NCBI GenBank assembly: GCA_003222245.1
Contig: QHVH01000022.1
Coordinates: 1-64,000, forward strand
Direction: 5' to 3'
Source of the DNA: Blastocatellia bacterium AA13
Lineage (GTDB): Bacteria > Acidobacteriota > Blastocatellia > UBA7656
Length of the DNA: 64,000 nucleotides
Part shown: positions 44,265-53,438 of the stretch, piece after piece
Position numbering within the stretch: position 1 is the first letter of the stretch
Layout of the letters: each line of letters begins with the position of its first letter
Program-made: the position numbers and the translations under genes
The notes under the pieces: generated by a model
Databases searched by the model: none
Told to the model about the DNA's origin: nothing
The model's input: the letters and a program-made list of their open reading frames with translations, nothing else

Positions 44265-46850
44265 TTAGTTGTTAGCAAACGCGAGCTGCTGAATAGCATT
44301 TCTAATCGATTGGATCATGCGGGCGACGGCGCGCCAATTTGCAGATAATCGATCCCTTTCCTTTTCGACCTGCGCATGGGCCTGCTCCTTCGGATCGCGC
44401 TTCGTTAGCAGCCTGAGAACCTCGCGATTAGATTGCTCTAAAAATGAGATTATTTCTCGCGTTTCATCGAAATTCATATCCTTGACCAATTCCTTGATGA
44501 TTGCGGGTAAAACCTGATCGCTCCGACTATGAGAGTTCTTTTCGACCTCGTCGGCTCTTGGTTCATTATCTTTTGGCAGGAGCACTGCCCAGTCGGCCAA
44601 CAGGGCTCCGATGAGGCGTAGACGTTTTTTTTCGCCCGGCGAGTTTTCAGAGAATGTGATCCATTTGAAAGACTCTGCCTCGAGAATTGCGGCACTAATG
44701 GCAGGATGACGCAGCCATTTGACGAGCCGTTCAATCTCTTTAGTGCGTTGACTTTTTTCGGCTGAAATGTCGAGGAACGAGGATTCATTAGGAGCCATGG
44801 CTTCCTGTTCGTTGAAGCGGTCCACGGCTTGGAAGGCGGCGCCTATCAACACCAGCAATGCGAAGCTCGCGGATTTTGGATAGCCTTGTCGCTGCGGGTC
44901 TGGATCGGGCAACCAAGCCGTTAGCCTATCAAGGGTCTTCTGAATCTTTCCATCCGATTGGAGGACGGTGCCGTTAAGGTAGTTGAACGCCTGCTGTCTG
45001 ATGGATTCGGTTCCGCGCTCGAGCAATTGCTTTAGCCAATAGAGCACGTCGAACTCGCGCTCGGAGGCGAACCGAAGTCGCTTGATCACATTTAGCACTG
45101 CCTCGTGGCGACCTAATCTCATTAGGTCAGAAAGGCATCTGTTTACCATATCGGCCGTTTGTGAAGATCTCATTAGCTCCCGCAGCAACTCGGCGACGCG
45201 CGAGTAGCCCCATCCCCGTCTATTGAAAGGAACCCGGTCGAGCAAGCAGAATACGCCCGACGATTCCGGCGCTCTCGCGTCAGAGTTCACGCGATCATGA
45301 AGCCCCTTGATCAAGTCGACCAACCATTCTCTCCCGAACTCGTCCTGATACTGGTCAGAGTAGCGCGCCGCAAGCGCAATCATTTTACCGGTCACCCTTT
45401 GGGACCGATGAAAAAGGAATCCTTTGTGTAGTAATGTGGTGAACTGATCCTTCACATAATTTTGTCGAAACGAGTCGAGATAGCGTCGCATTAATGCCCT
45501 ATCGTCCGTTCCGACGAAGTCAACCACTAGGGTAATATCCGATTCCGCGGGGGTCTCTCGAAGGTGCTCCGAGATAAAGCTGTCCTGGTACTCGCGCCAG
45601 AGTTCGATTGCGGGCCGCGGACCGAACAGGCCCCTCTCGCTTGCTGAAGCATCCACCGATCGGACATCGGCGGAAATGTCGCGATCGGGCAGGAGCGCGG
45701 CAACCAACTCGCAGAACTCAGCGGGCGTAACGCTGCAGAACTCAGCGGGCGTAACGCTAGTGAAGTAGGTGGCGACAAACAGTACAGTCTTTTGAATTTG
45801 TTGGTCATCTTTGAAGGCGACCTCGGGTCTTATCGGCGGACGACGCGGCCTCTTCTCACGGTCCTCAACCTCACTCACGAGTGTCCCTTGGTCCAAATGC
45901 TGTTTTACCTCACCGCAGAGCCGGGCTTCTTCTCTGTCCCACAGTCCTTTTTCGCTCTGCGCTCTTATCCTACGCTCCAGAACGTCCCAATCGACCCCGC
46001 CAGCTTTCAATGCACCTGCGTGTGACCTTAGCAGGTATCGCAGGTAGGAGATTCTACAACCGCTGGCTTTCGGCAGCGCTCCTTCGCTCGTCAGCCCCTC
46101 AAGGAAAGTGGGCTTTACAATGAAGAGCAGAGAAACGGATTTCATCTCCAGTCGTTCGCGAGAGATCTTGTTCCGCAGCAAGTATCTAACGAATGCCTCG
46201 CCGGGTCTGCTCAGGGAGTAGACGACGACCGCGACCGGCTTTCGCTGATCGCGATCACCGTTGTCGGGCAACAGGTGTTCAAGCGTGCTGCTTTCGTCCG
46301 GTTGAAAACCTTCCTCTATGTCAAAGCCGCGCTTGCGTTTCTGATCGTTGATTCCAACCCTATCTACGAGCGCTTTCGCCGCGTCAAAAGCAAGGTCCGC
46401 ATTAGCGCAAGCAATGAGAAGGAGACGCCTGCCGTTCTTCATCTCCCGCAGGTAAGGATCCAGGTCATTGCGGATTATTTCTATGGGATCGCTGCAATGC
46501 GGGAGAAGTTCGTATGTGTCGTTGTAAAGCGAATGGGACTCCTTCGGCTCGTTCGAATGACCGACATGGACGTGTATATCTCGAACCGTCGAACGCTTTA
46601 CATCTACTTTTGCCGTATTCCGGTTCGGTTCTGGTGTGAGTTCCGAATCAGACGAGCCGGTAACTTCCTGAGCATACACATCCACACCCGGCGCGGAGCC
46701 CGGAACTTCTACAATCTTGTGCTCAAGGCTTGGCGCGTCTGCTCCCGGCAGGGGGCTGTCCCTGTCATCTTCTGTGAATTGCCAAGTCCAGCCGCAATCT
46801 GGGCAATCTGCTCGGTCTTGAAGGTCACGTTTGCAGCGAGGGCATTCCAT
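44265..46850 (-). CDS. Zinc-ribbon, helical-repeat protein with shared beta motif (CHAT partner)
   Basis: 861 residues. N-terminal zinc ribbon: C3, C6, C16, C19 (MECPRCKRDL, DCPDCGW). Residues 81-99 (KVDVKRSTVRDIHVHVG) match the C-terminal end of the CHAT protein (KVQVKDATIRDINLNVG). Residues about 105-330 have an alpha/beta layout like a NACHT/STAND NTPase with strands RRLLLIACANAD and PVAVVVYSLS and SVSLLFIV, but no GxxxxGK P-loop, so it would not bind ATP in the usual way. Residues 330-861 are helical, HEAT/TPR-like. A 24-bp tandem duplication within the gene doubles SVTPAEFC. Suggests a receptor or adaptor for the CHAT protease. GGAG lies 12 bases upstream of the ATG. Confidence 0.6.
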   Translation of the reverse strand: MECPRCKRDLQDRADCPDCGWTWQFTEDDRDSPLPGADAPSLEHKIVEVPGSAPGVDVYAQEVTGSSDSELTPEPNRNTAKVDVKRSTVRDIHVHVGHSNEPKESHSLYNDTYELLPHCSDPIEIIRNDLDPYLREMKNGRRLLLIACANADLAFDAAKALVDRVGINDQKRKRGFDIEEGFQPDESSTLEHLLPDNGDRDQRKPVAVVVYSLSRPGEAFVRYLLRNKISRERLEMKSVSLLFIVKPTFLEGLTSEGALPKASGCRISYLRYLLRSHAGALKAGGVDWDVLERRIRAQSEKGLWDREEARLCGEVKQHLDQGTLVSEVEDREKRPRRPPIRPEVAFKDDQQIQKTVLFVATYFTSVTPAEFCSVTPAEFCELVAALLPDRDISADVRSVDASASERGLFGPRPAIELWREYQDSFISEHLRETPAESDITLVVDFVGTDDRALMRRYLDSFRQNYVKDQFTTLLHKGFLFHRSQRVTGKMIALAARYSDQYQDEFGREWLVDLIKGLHDRVNSDARAPESSGVFCLLDRVPFNRRGWGYSRVAELLRELMRSSQTADMVNRCLSDLMRLGRHEAVLNVIKRLRFASEREFDVLYWLKQLLERGTESIRQQAFNYLNGTVLQSDGKIQKTLDRLTAWLPDPDPQRQGYPKSASFALLVLIGAAFQAVDRFNEQEAMAPNESSFLDISAEKSQRTKEIERLVKWLRHPAISAAILEAESFKWITFSENSPGEKKRLRLIGALLADWAVLLPKDNEPRADEVEKNSHSRSDQVLPAIIKELVKDMNFDETREIISFLEQSNREVLRLLTKRDPKEQAHAQVEKERDRLSANWRAVARMIQSIRNAIQQLAFANN

Positions 46851-46907
46851 AGCAGTCTATTCTCCTGGTATCTCTCCCAAACGGTCTCTGGCCACTCAGC
46901 CAACAGT

Positions 46908-47678
46908 TCACGGCTTCGTCATCGTGCCTGACCCTACATTTAAGTTAATGTCGCGGATGGTCGCGTCCTTAACCTGAACCTTACCCTCGTTCTTAGTTGC
47001 GGGCGTCGACGCTCCGGGCCGTTCGCCAGGACGTTGGGCTCTTTTCTGAGACTTTCCAGATCCAGACTCAAGTTTGACAAGGAGGGGTTTTGTCCGATCC
47101 ACGCCGTGTCGCACCAGCAGTTGCGGACAGCCAGACGCCGGGATTCTGGAAAGATCAATCTGGCCTTGCCCGAGCTTGAACGCGTCCTCGATGGATCGGC
47201 CCCATGCCAGTGCTTGATAGAAATGAGCCGCGAACGTCCTCGCCGCATCGTCGCCGATCGCTTTCCCCATCCCGATAGTGAAGTCAATTATGTCGGTAAG
47301 ATAGCTGGCTTGATCCGTCGAGTAGCAGGCGTTCAACACGACGATTCGGATGTTGTCCTTGAGCACTCGGAGCACATCGGCGAAGGCATTCTTGTCGAGG
47401 AAGAAGCATTTCCCCTGCGCATCCTCCAGAATTATACCGGCCTTCTTACTGCCGTGGCCGCTGAAGTGAAGGATATGAGGCTTGTGCTCTAGCAAAGCTG
47501 CCTGCAAGTCATCTGAGGTAACTGCCCACTCCGGGATAAGCTGGAAGCGGTTTCCGTAGCCGCTCGCTTGAATCTTCCTACGAATTTCCTTGACCTCTCG
47601 GTCCAAACGCGGCTGAAACTTCACGTTGGTGGGATTGGCCGCCAGAAACAGAATTCTTATTTTGTCGTCATCGCGCAT
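46908..47678 (-). CDS. CHAT-domain caspase-like protease
   Basis: The ATG at 47678 is chosen since AAGGAG lies 7 bases upstream; the open frame extends 25 codons further without a ribosome site. 256 residues. IRILFLAANPTNVKFQP begins the fold; the catalytic dyad is H75 in LHFSGHG and C118 in VLNACYS. HFYQALAWGRSIEDAFKLGQ matches the end of the domain. It is the typical small CHAT protein, closest to those seen in bacterial conflict systems. The last 25 residues (about 233-251) are the KVQVKDATIRDINLNVG motif also present in the next gene. It is the first gene of the operon, and CHAT proteases are known effectors that cleave a partner, for example gasdermin-like proteins, once a sensor is triggered. 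Confidence 0.9.
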   Translation of the reverse strand: MRDDDKIRILFLAANPTNVKFQPRLDREVKEIRRKIQASGYGNRFQLIPEWAVTSDDLQAALLEHKPHILHFSGHGSKKAGIILEDAQGKCFFLDKNAFADVLRVLKDNIRIVVLNACYSTDQASYLTDIIDFTIGMGKAIGDDAARTFAAHFYQALAWGRSIEDAFKLGQGQIDLSRIPASGCPQLLVRHGVDRTKPLLVKLESGSGKSQKRAQRPGERPGASTPATKNEGKVQVKDATIRDINLNVGSGTMTKP

Positions 47679-47956
47679 TATTTTCTCCTTTTGATGGTCT
47701 CCTGTGCGGCCTGTACTCGATGAAAGTCTCGCAGTCGGCGCCGCTCGTTTCATGAGTGTGCGTAGCGCTGAAAAAATTTCATGAGAATTCGACTGATTCT
47801 GTCACGATGTCGCTCTAGCTCGAAGGCATCCGGGCCGGTTCATAGAAAAAAGACCGCGACTTCTCAATTCCACGAAATTTTTGTCGGCATGCCGTCACTA
47901 ATGATTCGGACATTGATTTCGGCAAGCTGTGCTGGCCAGACTCGAGGCGGTGAAGA
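47679..47956. promoter_or_regulatory. Divergent promoter region of the CHAT and kinase genes
   Basis: A 278-base region between the divergent CHAT operon and the kinase gene must hold both promoters. No convincing -35/-10 pair was found. A basic open frame just upstream of the CHAT start is an artefact. Confidence 0.35.
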
Positions 47957-49054
47957 TTGATCGCGGACTTCCTAAAAGAATGGCTTGAAACGGGGGACTT
48001 CATAACGGTTGAGCACCTCGATCTGGCGCCGGTAGCGGCCGATGTGTTATCTGGAGAGCCGCTCTCCATTCTGAGCGATCGCTCAGCCGTGGTCTTTTTT
48101 CGGGACAAAGGCGATTCACTGTGGGCGATCAAAAAAGTGTTCGCCGACGGCGCTTTTCAGGCCGAACACAGCCGCGCTATCAAGTCATTAATACCTCATC
48201 ATCCCGGCTTCGAAGCAGGCTACATGCGCCGCGTGCTCGACGCCGGCGCCGTTTCCGCCGCCGCGCTTCGCGACTCGCCGCTGCCGGCTTGGATCCATAA
48301 TTCAATCCTGATGCCGGCAGCCGCGGGCGTCGATTGGAGTACGTTCCGAAGCGACGTTCAGCATGGCCGGCAGTACTTGCCTGTCAACCAAAGGCTTGCG
48401 CTGGTTCGGAGCCTCTCTCAAGAGATCCAGTGGCTTGAGGGTCAAGACATCTCTCATCGCGATCTATCCGGTGGCAATGTCCTAGTGGACGCGGCCAACG
48501 GCCAGGTTCATCTGGTTGATTGGGAGGGCATGTTTCGCGCCGAGCTTCCAGCGCCAGGCTGTCTTCGCCGCGGAACGTATGGCTACATCGCTCCATTTGT
48601 GGCCGGCAAAGGCGTCTCTGACGGCAGGTTTACATGGAGAGCTCGGGCTGACCGATTCGCGCTCGCGGTGATATGCGCGGAGATCTTGTGCGTGAGCGCG
48701 GAGTTTCCCGCAACTAGCGATGATGGCTTCTGCGGTCAGGATGAGCTTTACGTTCGATCGGGGCCTTGCCTCAGCGCAATGACCGAAATCTTGGAAAGAA
48801 CGTTTTTCCGAGCAGCCTTGCTGCTCAAGAGGGCGTTGGCGGCTGATGACTTTGACGACTGCCCATCTCCCGCTGACTGGGCCGCGTCCGTTGGCTCCGA
48901 GTCGAAACGAAGGCGGCGACCGATTCCACAGCGCGATCGCGCGACTTTTGCTTCTCTAAATCGCTTTGGCTTTACGCCACTGAATAAATCGCTCTTTGTC
49001 AGGCTGAAGCGCCACCAATTTGCCCAACCACCGTACAGGATAAGACTACTATGA
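47957..49054 (+). CDS. Protein kinase-like protein
   Basis: 365 residues from a TTG at 47957, the first possible start after an in-frame stop; there is no good ribosome site. Kinase motifs: the N-lobe lysine in LWAIKKVF (K59 or K60), the HRD motif in ISHRDLSGGNVLVD (H167, R168, D169, N174) and a metal site VDWEGM (D188), where DWE replaces DFG. TYGYIAPF and RADRFALAVICAEI follow, as in the C-lobe. The N-lobe has no clear glycine loop. It may be an active kinase with a divergent DFG or a lipopolysaccharide-kinase-like enzyme. It overlaps the DUF4407 gene by four bases and is divergent from the CHAT operon. Confidence 0.8.
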   Translation: MIADFLKEWLETGDFITVEHLDLAPVAADVLSGEPLSILSDRSAVVFFRDKGDSLWAIKKVFADGAFQAEHSRAIKSLIPHHPGFEAGYMRRVLDAGAVSAAALRDSPLPAWIHNSILMPAAAGVDWSTFRSDVQHGRQYLPVNQRLALVRSLSQEIQWLEGQDISHRDLSGGNVLVDAANGQVHLVDWEGMFRAELPAPGCLRRGTYGYIAPFVAGKGVSDGRFTWRARADRFALAVICAEILCVSAEFPATSDDGFCGQDELYVRSGPCLSAMTEILERTFFRAALLLKRALAADDFDDCPSPADWAASVGSESKRRRRPIPQRDRATFASLNRFGFTPLNKSLFVRLKRHQFAQPPYRIRLL

Positions 49055-50217
49055 GCAAAGAAATCGCCCCAAGTCCCATCACTGAATTCTGCATTGTGTG
49101 TTCCGGCGCGAACCGAAGAATACTCGATCAGGACGAGTGCTTCGGCGAGCGCTCCAAGTACGCGATGATCGGCATGTTTGTTCTTCTGACCGCCGTCTTT
49201 GCCACGTTTTCAAGCAGTTATGCGTTGTACCTGGGATTCCAGTCCGTATGGCTGGCCGCCCTGGTCGGTCTGTTGTGGGGAGCGTTCATCTTTACAGTCG
49301 ACCGCTTCATTATCTCAACCATTCGTAAGAAGGAAATCGATCCGGACCTGCCGCTGTTCAAACGGCTTAGGCTCTGGGGGTGGGAATTAGGCAAGCTCAC
49401 GCCGCGCCTTCTCTTGGCATTCCTGATCTCTTACGTGATCAGCACGCCGCTCGAATTGAGATACTTCGAGCCGGAGATAAAAACGCGTATCGCCGATAAA
49501 AACACAGGGGAGCGAGACGCCAAGGTTAAGGAACTCGAGAGATCGATTCAAATCCTGGACGAGAAAAGGGAGGCGAGACGGCAAGAGGGCGAGAAAGTTC
49601 GGAACGAGCTTATTGACGAACTGGATGGACGCCGCGGACACCGAAAGGGAGACGGCCCAGTGGCAGGTGCAATTCGAAATGAGCTTTCCAAAATAGAGCA
49701 GAGCTACCAGAGTTTTGAAAGGTCCATAAACGACGAGATTAACAAGAAGCGCGGAGAGATTGAAGGCATCCGCAATCAGAGCGGCAAGCACGACCAAACT
49801 TTTCTGGAAAGCCTCACAGCGCTGAGCGAGCTGGCTGCTGAATCGAGCACCGTATGGTGGGCGGGAAAGTTCATCACTCTCCTTATTCTGATGCTCGAGT
49901 GCACGCCGATAATCATGAAAGTGATGGTCGGCTACGGTCCCTACGATAGCGTTCTGGCTGCCGAAGAGTATGAGGTTTGGCTTAGGTCGCGCTCGAATAT
50001 CTCCAAGATGAACCGCGACGCAAACCATCACGAGGCGTTCAACACCAGCAAAGACTCGCTTCTTCTCAACGTAAAGGAAGGTCTGGCGCGCGAGGCTGTT
50101 TACAGGCTTTGCGATATCGTTGAAGCGAATGTTGATGGAGCCATACGCGACGCCGCCGGGGAAGTAGTGAACCAATTCAATGCCTCATTCCCTGGATCTA
50201 ATAACACGCGCCATTGA
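49051..50217 (+). CDS. DUF4407 membrane protein with coiled coil
   Basis: 388 residues; its ATG overlaps the kinase stop by four bases. The DUF4407 pattern is clear: FCIVCSGANRRILDQDECFG near the start, three membrane segments near 38-60 (YAMIGMFVLLTAVFATFSSS), 64-86 (VWLAALVGLLWGAFIFTVDR) and 115-132 (TPRLLLAFLISYVISTPLEL), a long charged coiled coil (150-255) and a fourth membrane helix near 268-288 (WAGKFITLLILMLECTPIIM). The coiled coil should lie on one side of the membrane. The function is unknown. Coupled translation with the kinase makes it a likely membrane partner or substrate. Confidence 0.88.
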   Translation: MSKEIAPSPITEFCIVCSGANRRILDQDECFGERSKYAMIGMFVLLTAVFATFSSSYALYLGFQSVWLAALVGLLWGAFIFTVDRFIISTIRKKEIDPDLPLFKRLRLWGWELGKLTPRLLLAFLISYVISTPLELRYFEPEIKTRIADKNTGERDAKVKELERSIQILDEKREARRQEGEKVRNELIDELDGRRGHRKGDGPVAGAIRNELSKIEQSYQSFERSINDEINKKRGEIEGIRNQSGKHDQTFLESLTALSELAAESSTVWWAGKFITLLILMLECTPIIMKVMVGYGPYDSVLAAEEYEVWLRSRSNISKMNRDANHHEAFNTSKDSLLLNVKEGLAREAVYRLCDIVEANVDGAIRDAAGEVVNQFNASFPGSNNTRH

Positions 50218-50641
50218 CCGAACATTTGCTTGCGGTAGTGAGCAGATGTGGGTGCCTTTTCGGTGAGTGAAATTCTCTTCGCTGAAGTGTCATTCAGGAT
50301 GCGTGGCTTCGGCTATGAAATCGGCTAAGCAATCCTAGTTATCATTGCTCCCTAGCCCCAGATTGTTGATCTCACGCCTTATTATAGAGAGGTGGCGTCG
50401 TATGCGGCCCACGCTGCTAAAACTGAAATGTGGTCAGGAGCGACGCTTTGCTCCGTCACTCATATTAGCCGAGGTTCTGTAAAACCCATCCTACATATTG
50501 ACCGCAGCCGATCGCTTGCGCTTATCGATTACCCCGTTTTCGGTCGCCGGTACCGGCGCTCTGTTTGTACCGGCGCTCTTCCGTATTCACCAGCGATGTA
50601 GGAGAATCAACGCGCCGCTAATCCCATGCGAGGAGAAATCA
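50218..50641 (+). other. Intergenic region before the dienelactone hydrolase gene
   Basis: About 420 bases. An AT-rich TTATTATAG near 50380 could be part of a promoter, but no matched -35 was found. Nothing else seen. Confidence 0.4.
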
Positions 50642-51532
50642 ATGGAACAACGTAAAACGGCATCCGATTATCCGCAGGAGTTGTTAGACCTGTTTCACGA
50701 ATACCAGCACGGCGACATCGACCGTCGCACCTTCCTCGACCGCGCCGGTAAGTTTGCGGTTGGCGGACTGACCGTCGCGGCCATCTTTAAGAGTATGAAA
50801 CCCAACTATGCCTGGGCGCAGCAGGTCCCGCCCGAGGACAAACGCATAAAAGCGGGATACGAAGTCGTGCAATCCCCGGCCGGGAACGGCTCGATTAAGG
50901 GATATCTGGTCCGTCCGGCACAAGGGAAAAAACTGCCCGTCGTGCTTGTCATACACGAGAACCGCGGACTCAATCCCTACATCGAAGACGTAGCGCGTCG
51001 CCTCGCGCTCGCTAATTTCATAGCCTACGCGCCCGACGGGTTGACGTCGGTCGGCGGCTACCCCGGCAGCGACGAAAAAGGAGCCGCGGCTTTCCGGACC
51101 GTGGATGGCAAGAAGATGACTGAAGACTTCGTGGCGGCTGCAAGGTGGCTCAAAGCGCGTCCCGATTCCACCGGCAAACTGGGCGCCGTCGGATTTTGTT
51201 TTGGCGGCGGGATGGTCAATCAGTTGGCGGTGCGCCTGGGCGCTGATCTGAACGCCGGGGCTGCGTTCTATGGTCGCCAGCCGGGCGCGGACGATGTCCC
51301 TAAGATTTCCGCGCCGCTGCTGCTGCACTACGCGGGCAATGACCAGGGCGTCAACGCAGGGATCGCGAACTATGAAACAGCGCTCAAGGCCAACAAAAAG
51401 ACGTATTCGCTCCATATGTATGACGGTACACAACACGGCTTCCACAACGACACGACGCCGCGCTATGACGAAACCGCAGCCAAACAGGCATGGACACGCA
51501 CGCTTGAGTTTTTCAACAAGCACCTGCGGTGA
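50642..51532 (+). CDS. Dienelactone hydrolase family protein with Tat-like signal
   Basis: The ATG at 50642 has AGGAG 7 bases upstream; an open frame upstream is shadow. 296 residues. DRRTFLDRAGKFAVGG and a hydrophobic stretch form a Tat-like signal with a twin-arginine. The catalytic Cys is in GFCFGGGM; HENRG (Glu), GNDQGVN (Asp) and HGFHND (His) complete the hydrolase. The alpha/beta-hydrolase fold (VVLVIHENRG, FIAYAPDG) is typical. It is expected to open lactones such as dienelactone during breakdown of aromatic compounds, but in the periplasm the substrate is unknown. Confidence 0.9.
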   Translation: MEQRKTASDYPQELLDLFHEYQHGDIDRRTFLDRAGKFAVGGLTVAAIFKSMKPNYAWAQQVPPEDKRIKAGYEVVQSPAGNGSIKGYLVRPAQGKKLPVVLVIHENRGLNPYIEDVARRLALANFIAYAPDGLTSVGGYPGSDEKGAAAFRTVDGKKMTEDFVAAARWLKARPDSTGKLGAVGFCFGGGMVNQLAVRLGADLNAGAAFYGRQPGADDVPKISAPLLLHYAGNDQGVNAGIANYETALKANKKTYSLHMYDGTQHGFHNDTTPRYDETAAKQAWTRTLEFFNKHLR

Positions 51533-51729
51533 CCCGATCGCCGGGCGGCTGCTAACTTACAAGGTAGGCCGTGCGACGCCGTAAAGGCCCGCGTGCCTTT
51601 GCACGCGCCGCCCGAAAGTACGCAGTCAAACCGGGAGTTGAACAGTCGGGGATTGGTGCGGGGCGCCGAAATTCGGGGGGACGCAGGTGTAGAGGCAGTC
51701 GGCTGAGGGGCAGGAAAGGAGAAGAGGCA

Positions 51730-52761
51730 ATGAGGGCTTTTTCAATAAGAGCAGCCGCGAGCATCTTTGCATTGGCTTTTATGTGTTTGCCTGTGAGTGA
51801 TCCCGCGGCGCAAACAGAGACCTCTCGAATTGTCAGCGCCGCGAATAATTTCCTTGCCACACTCGATCAGAAGCAGCGGGGGAACGTGCTGTTCGCTTTT
51901 GACGACGAAGCGCAGCGGGTCCGCTGGTCCAACCTTCCGACTACAATGGTGCGCCGGGCGGGTCTCAGCATGGGAGAACTGAACGCGGCGCAGCGATCCG
52001 CGGCGCTGGCTCTGATTTCCTCCGCGCTTAGCCGCAGGGGTTTCCAGAAGGTTCAGGAAATCATGGAAGGTGACGAGCTTCTCAAGAGCAGAGGAGGGAA
52101 CACGCCGATGTTCGGCAAGGATCTCTTCTACCTTTCGATCCTTGGGAGGCCGTCCGAAAAAGAACCATGGATGGTGCAGTTTGGAGGCCACCATCTGGCG
52201 CTCAACATCACCCTCGCCGGCGAACGCGGCATTCTCACGCCGACGTTGACCGGCGCCCAACCCGCTCTCTACAAACTCAACGGCAAGACCGTGCGCCCCC
52301 TTGGTCAGGAGAGCGATAAGGCCATGACCCTTCTGAACGCACTGGACGAGAACCAGCGGAAAAAAGCCATTCTTGGCTACGGCCTGGCGGATCTTGTTCT
52401 TGGGCCCGGGCAGGATGGCAAGACCATCCAGCCTGAAGGCCTCAATGCTTCCAACATGAATGAGCAGCAACGCGCGATGCTGCTCGATGTCATATCGGAG
52501 TGGGCCGGCATAGCTCACGATCGCGCGGCGAGGGTCCGAATGGCCGAGCTTAAGGCCGAGATCAAGGATACCTGGTTTGCCTGGAGTGGCCCGACCACCG
52601 TTGCTCCGGGGAGCAACATAACTGCCTACTACCGAATTCAGGGACCGCATCTCGTCATTGAGTACGCGCCCCAGCGGCTGGGCGGCGATGTCTCTATGCA
52701 CGTCCATACCATGTATCGCGATCCGACGAATGACTACGGACGGAGGCCCAAAGCGAGATGA
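51730..52761 (+). CDS. Secreted DUF3500 protein
   Basis: The ATG at 51730 is preferred because a signal peptide (SIRAAASIFALAFMCLPVSD) starts there and AGGAG stands about 10 bases before; the frame is open further left. 343 residues. DUF3500 pattern: ANNFLATLDQKQRGNVLFAF, RVRWSNLPTTMVRRAGLSMG and PWMVQFGGHHLALNITL with a His pair, and SMHVHTMYRDPTNDYG at the end. The family is of unknown function but conserved His and Trp residues suggest metal or heme binding. The next gene overlaps its stop by four bases. Confidence 0.88.
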   Translation: MRAFSIRAAASIFALAFMCLPVSDPAAQTETSRIVSAANNFLATLDQKQRGNVLFAFDDEAQRVRWSNLPTTMVRRAGLSMGELNAAQRSAALALISSALSRRGFQKVQEIMEGDELLKSRGGNTPMFGKDLFYLSILGRPSEKEPWMVQFGGHHLALNITLAGERGILTPTLTGAQPALYKLNGKTVRPLGQESDKAMTLLNALDENQRKKAILGYGLADLVLGPGQDGKTIQPEGLNASNMNEQQRAMLLDVISEWAGIAHDRAARVRMAELKAEIKDTWFAWSGPTTVAPGSNITAYYRIQGPHLVIEYAPQRLGGDVSMHVHTMYRDPTNDYGRRPKAR

Positions 52762-53438
52762 GAACGAGGCTGGCCGCGGCGGGCGCGATTCTTCTGTGGT
52801 TCGGAACGACTGCCTCCGCGCACAGGCTGGATGAGTATTTGCAGGCCACAACTATCTCGCTCGAAAAAGATCGCGTTGAGGCGCGGGTTCGTCTGACACC
52901 TGGCGTTGCGGTGTTTCCCATCGTGCTCGCCGGCATCGACACCGATGCGGATAGCGTCATCTCAGAAGCAGAGCGACAGGCGTATGCGAACCACGTGCTT
53001 GGCGATCTGTCGCTTACGGTTGACGGCAATCGACTGCAGCTCCGAATTGTCTCGTCGGAGTTCGCGAGAATCGAGGAAATGAAGCAGGGAATGGGTGAGA
53101 TTCAACTCGAGTTCACTGCTGATATCCCCCGCGGCGGCGCGAGCCGAAGACTCGTTTTCGAAAACCGGCACCAAAGCGCGATTGCGGCCTATCTTGTAAA
53201 TTGTCTGATTCCGCGCGATCCGGATATTCAGATCACGGCACAGGATCGAGATTACCGCCAGTCGTACTATCGATTGGACTACGTGCAGGCTGATGTTCGT
53301 ACAAGCCCGCTGTCCTTTTCTTGGAACTCAGGCGCCGGGGTGTCGCTCGGCATGGCGGCCCTCGTTCTGTTCGGATGGTTCGCATTGCTGTGGCAACGGC
53401 GCGCCAGAGGTGTGAAAAACGCAAGAGTGCAAGAATAG
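52758..53438 (+). CDS. Secreted protein with C-terminal membrane anchor, EF-hand-like loop
   Basis: 226 residues; four-base overlap with DUF3500. A signal peptide (RLAAAGAILLWFGTTASA) is followed by HRLDEYLQATTISLEKDRVE, the start seen in the periplasmic part of HupE/UreJ-2-type proteins. DTDADSVISEAE near 62-73 is EF-hand-like. A C-terminal helix (LGMAALVLFGWFALLWQRR) anchors it. It probably works with DUF3500 in the envelope; the function is not known. Confidence 0.72.
   Translation: MRTRLAAAGAILLWFGTTASAHRLDEYLQATTISLEKDRVEARVRLTPGVAVFPIVLAGIDTDADSVISEAERQAYANHVLGDLSLTVDGNRLQLRIVSSEFARIEEMKQGMGEIQLEFTADIPRGGASRRLVFENRHQSAIAAYLVNCLIPRDPDIQITAQDRDYRQSYYRLDYVQADVRTSPLSFSWNSGAGVSLGMAALVLFGWFALLWQRRARGVKNARVQE

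Noticed and set aside
51742-52851. 369-codon open frame on the minus strand inside the DUF3500 gene
   Set aside because: Antisense shadow; the plus strand has a clear signal peptide and family pattern.
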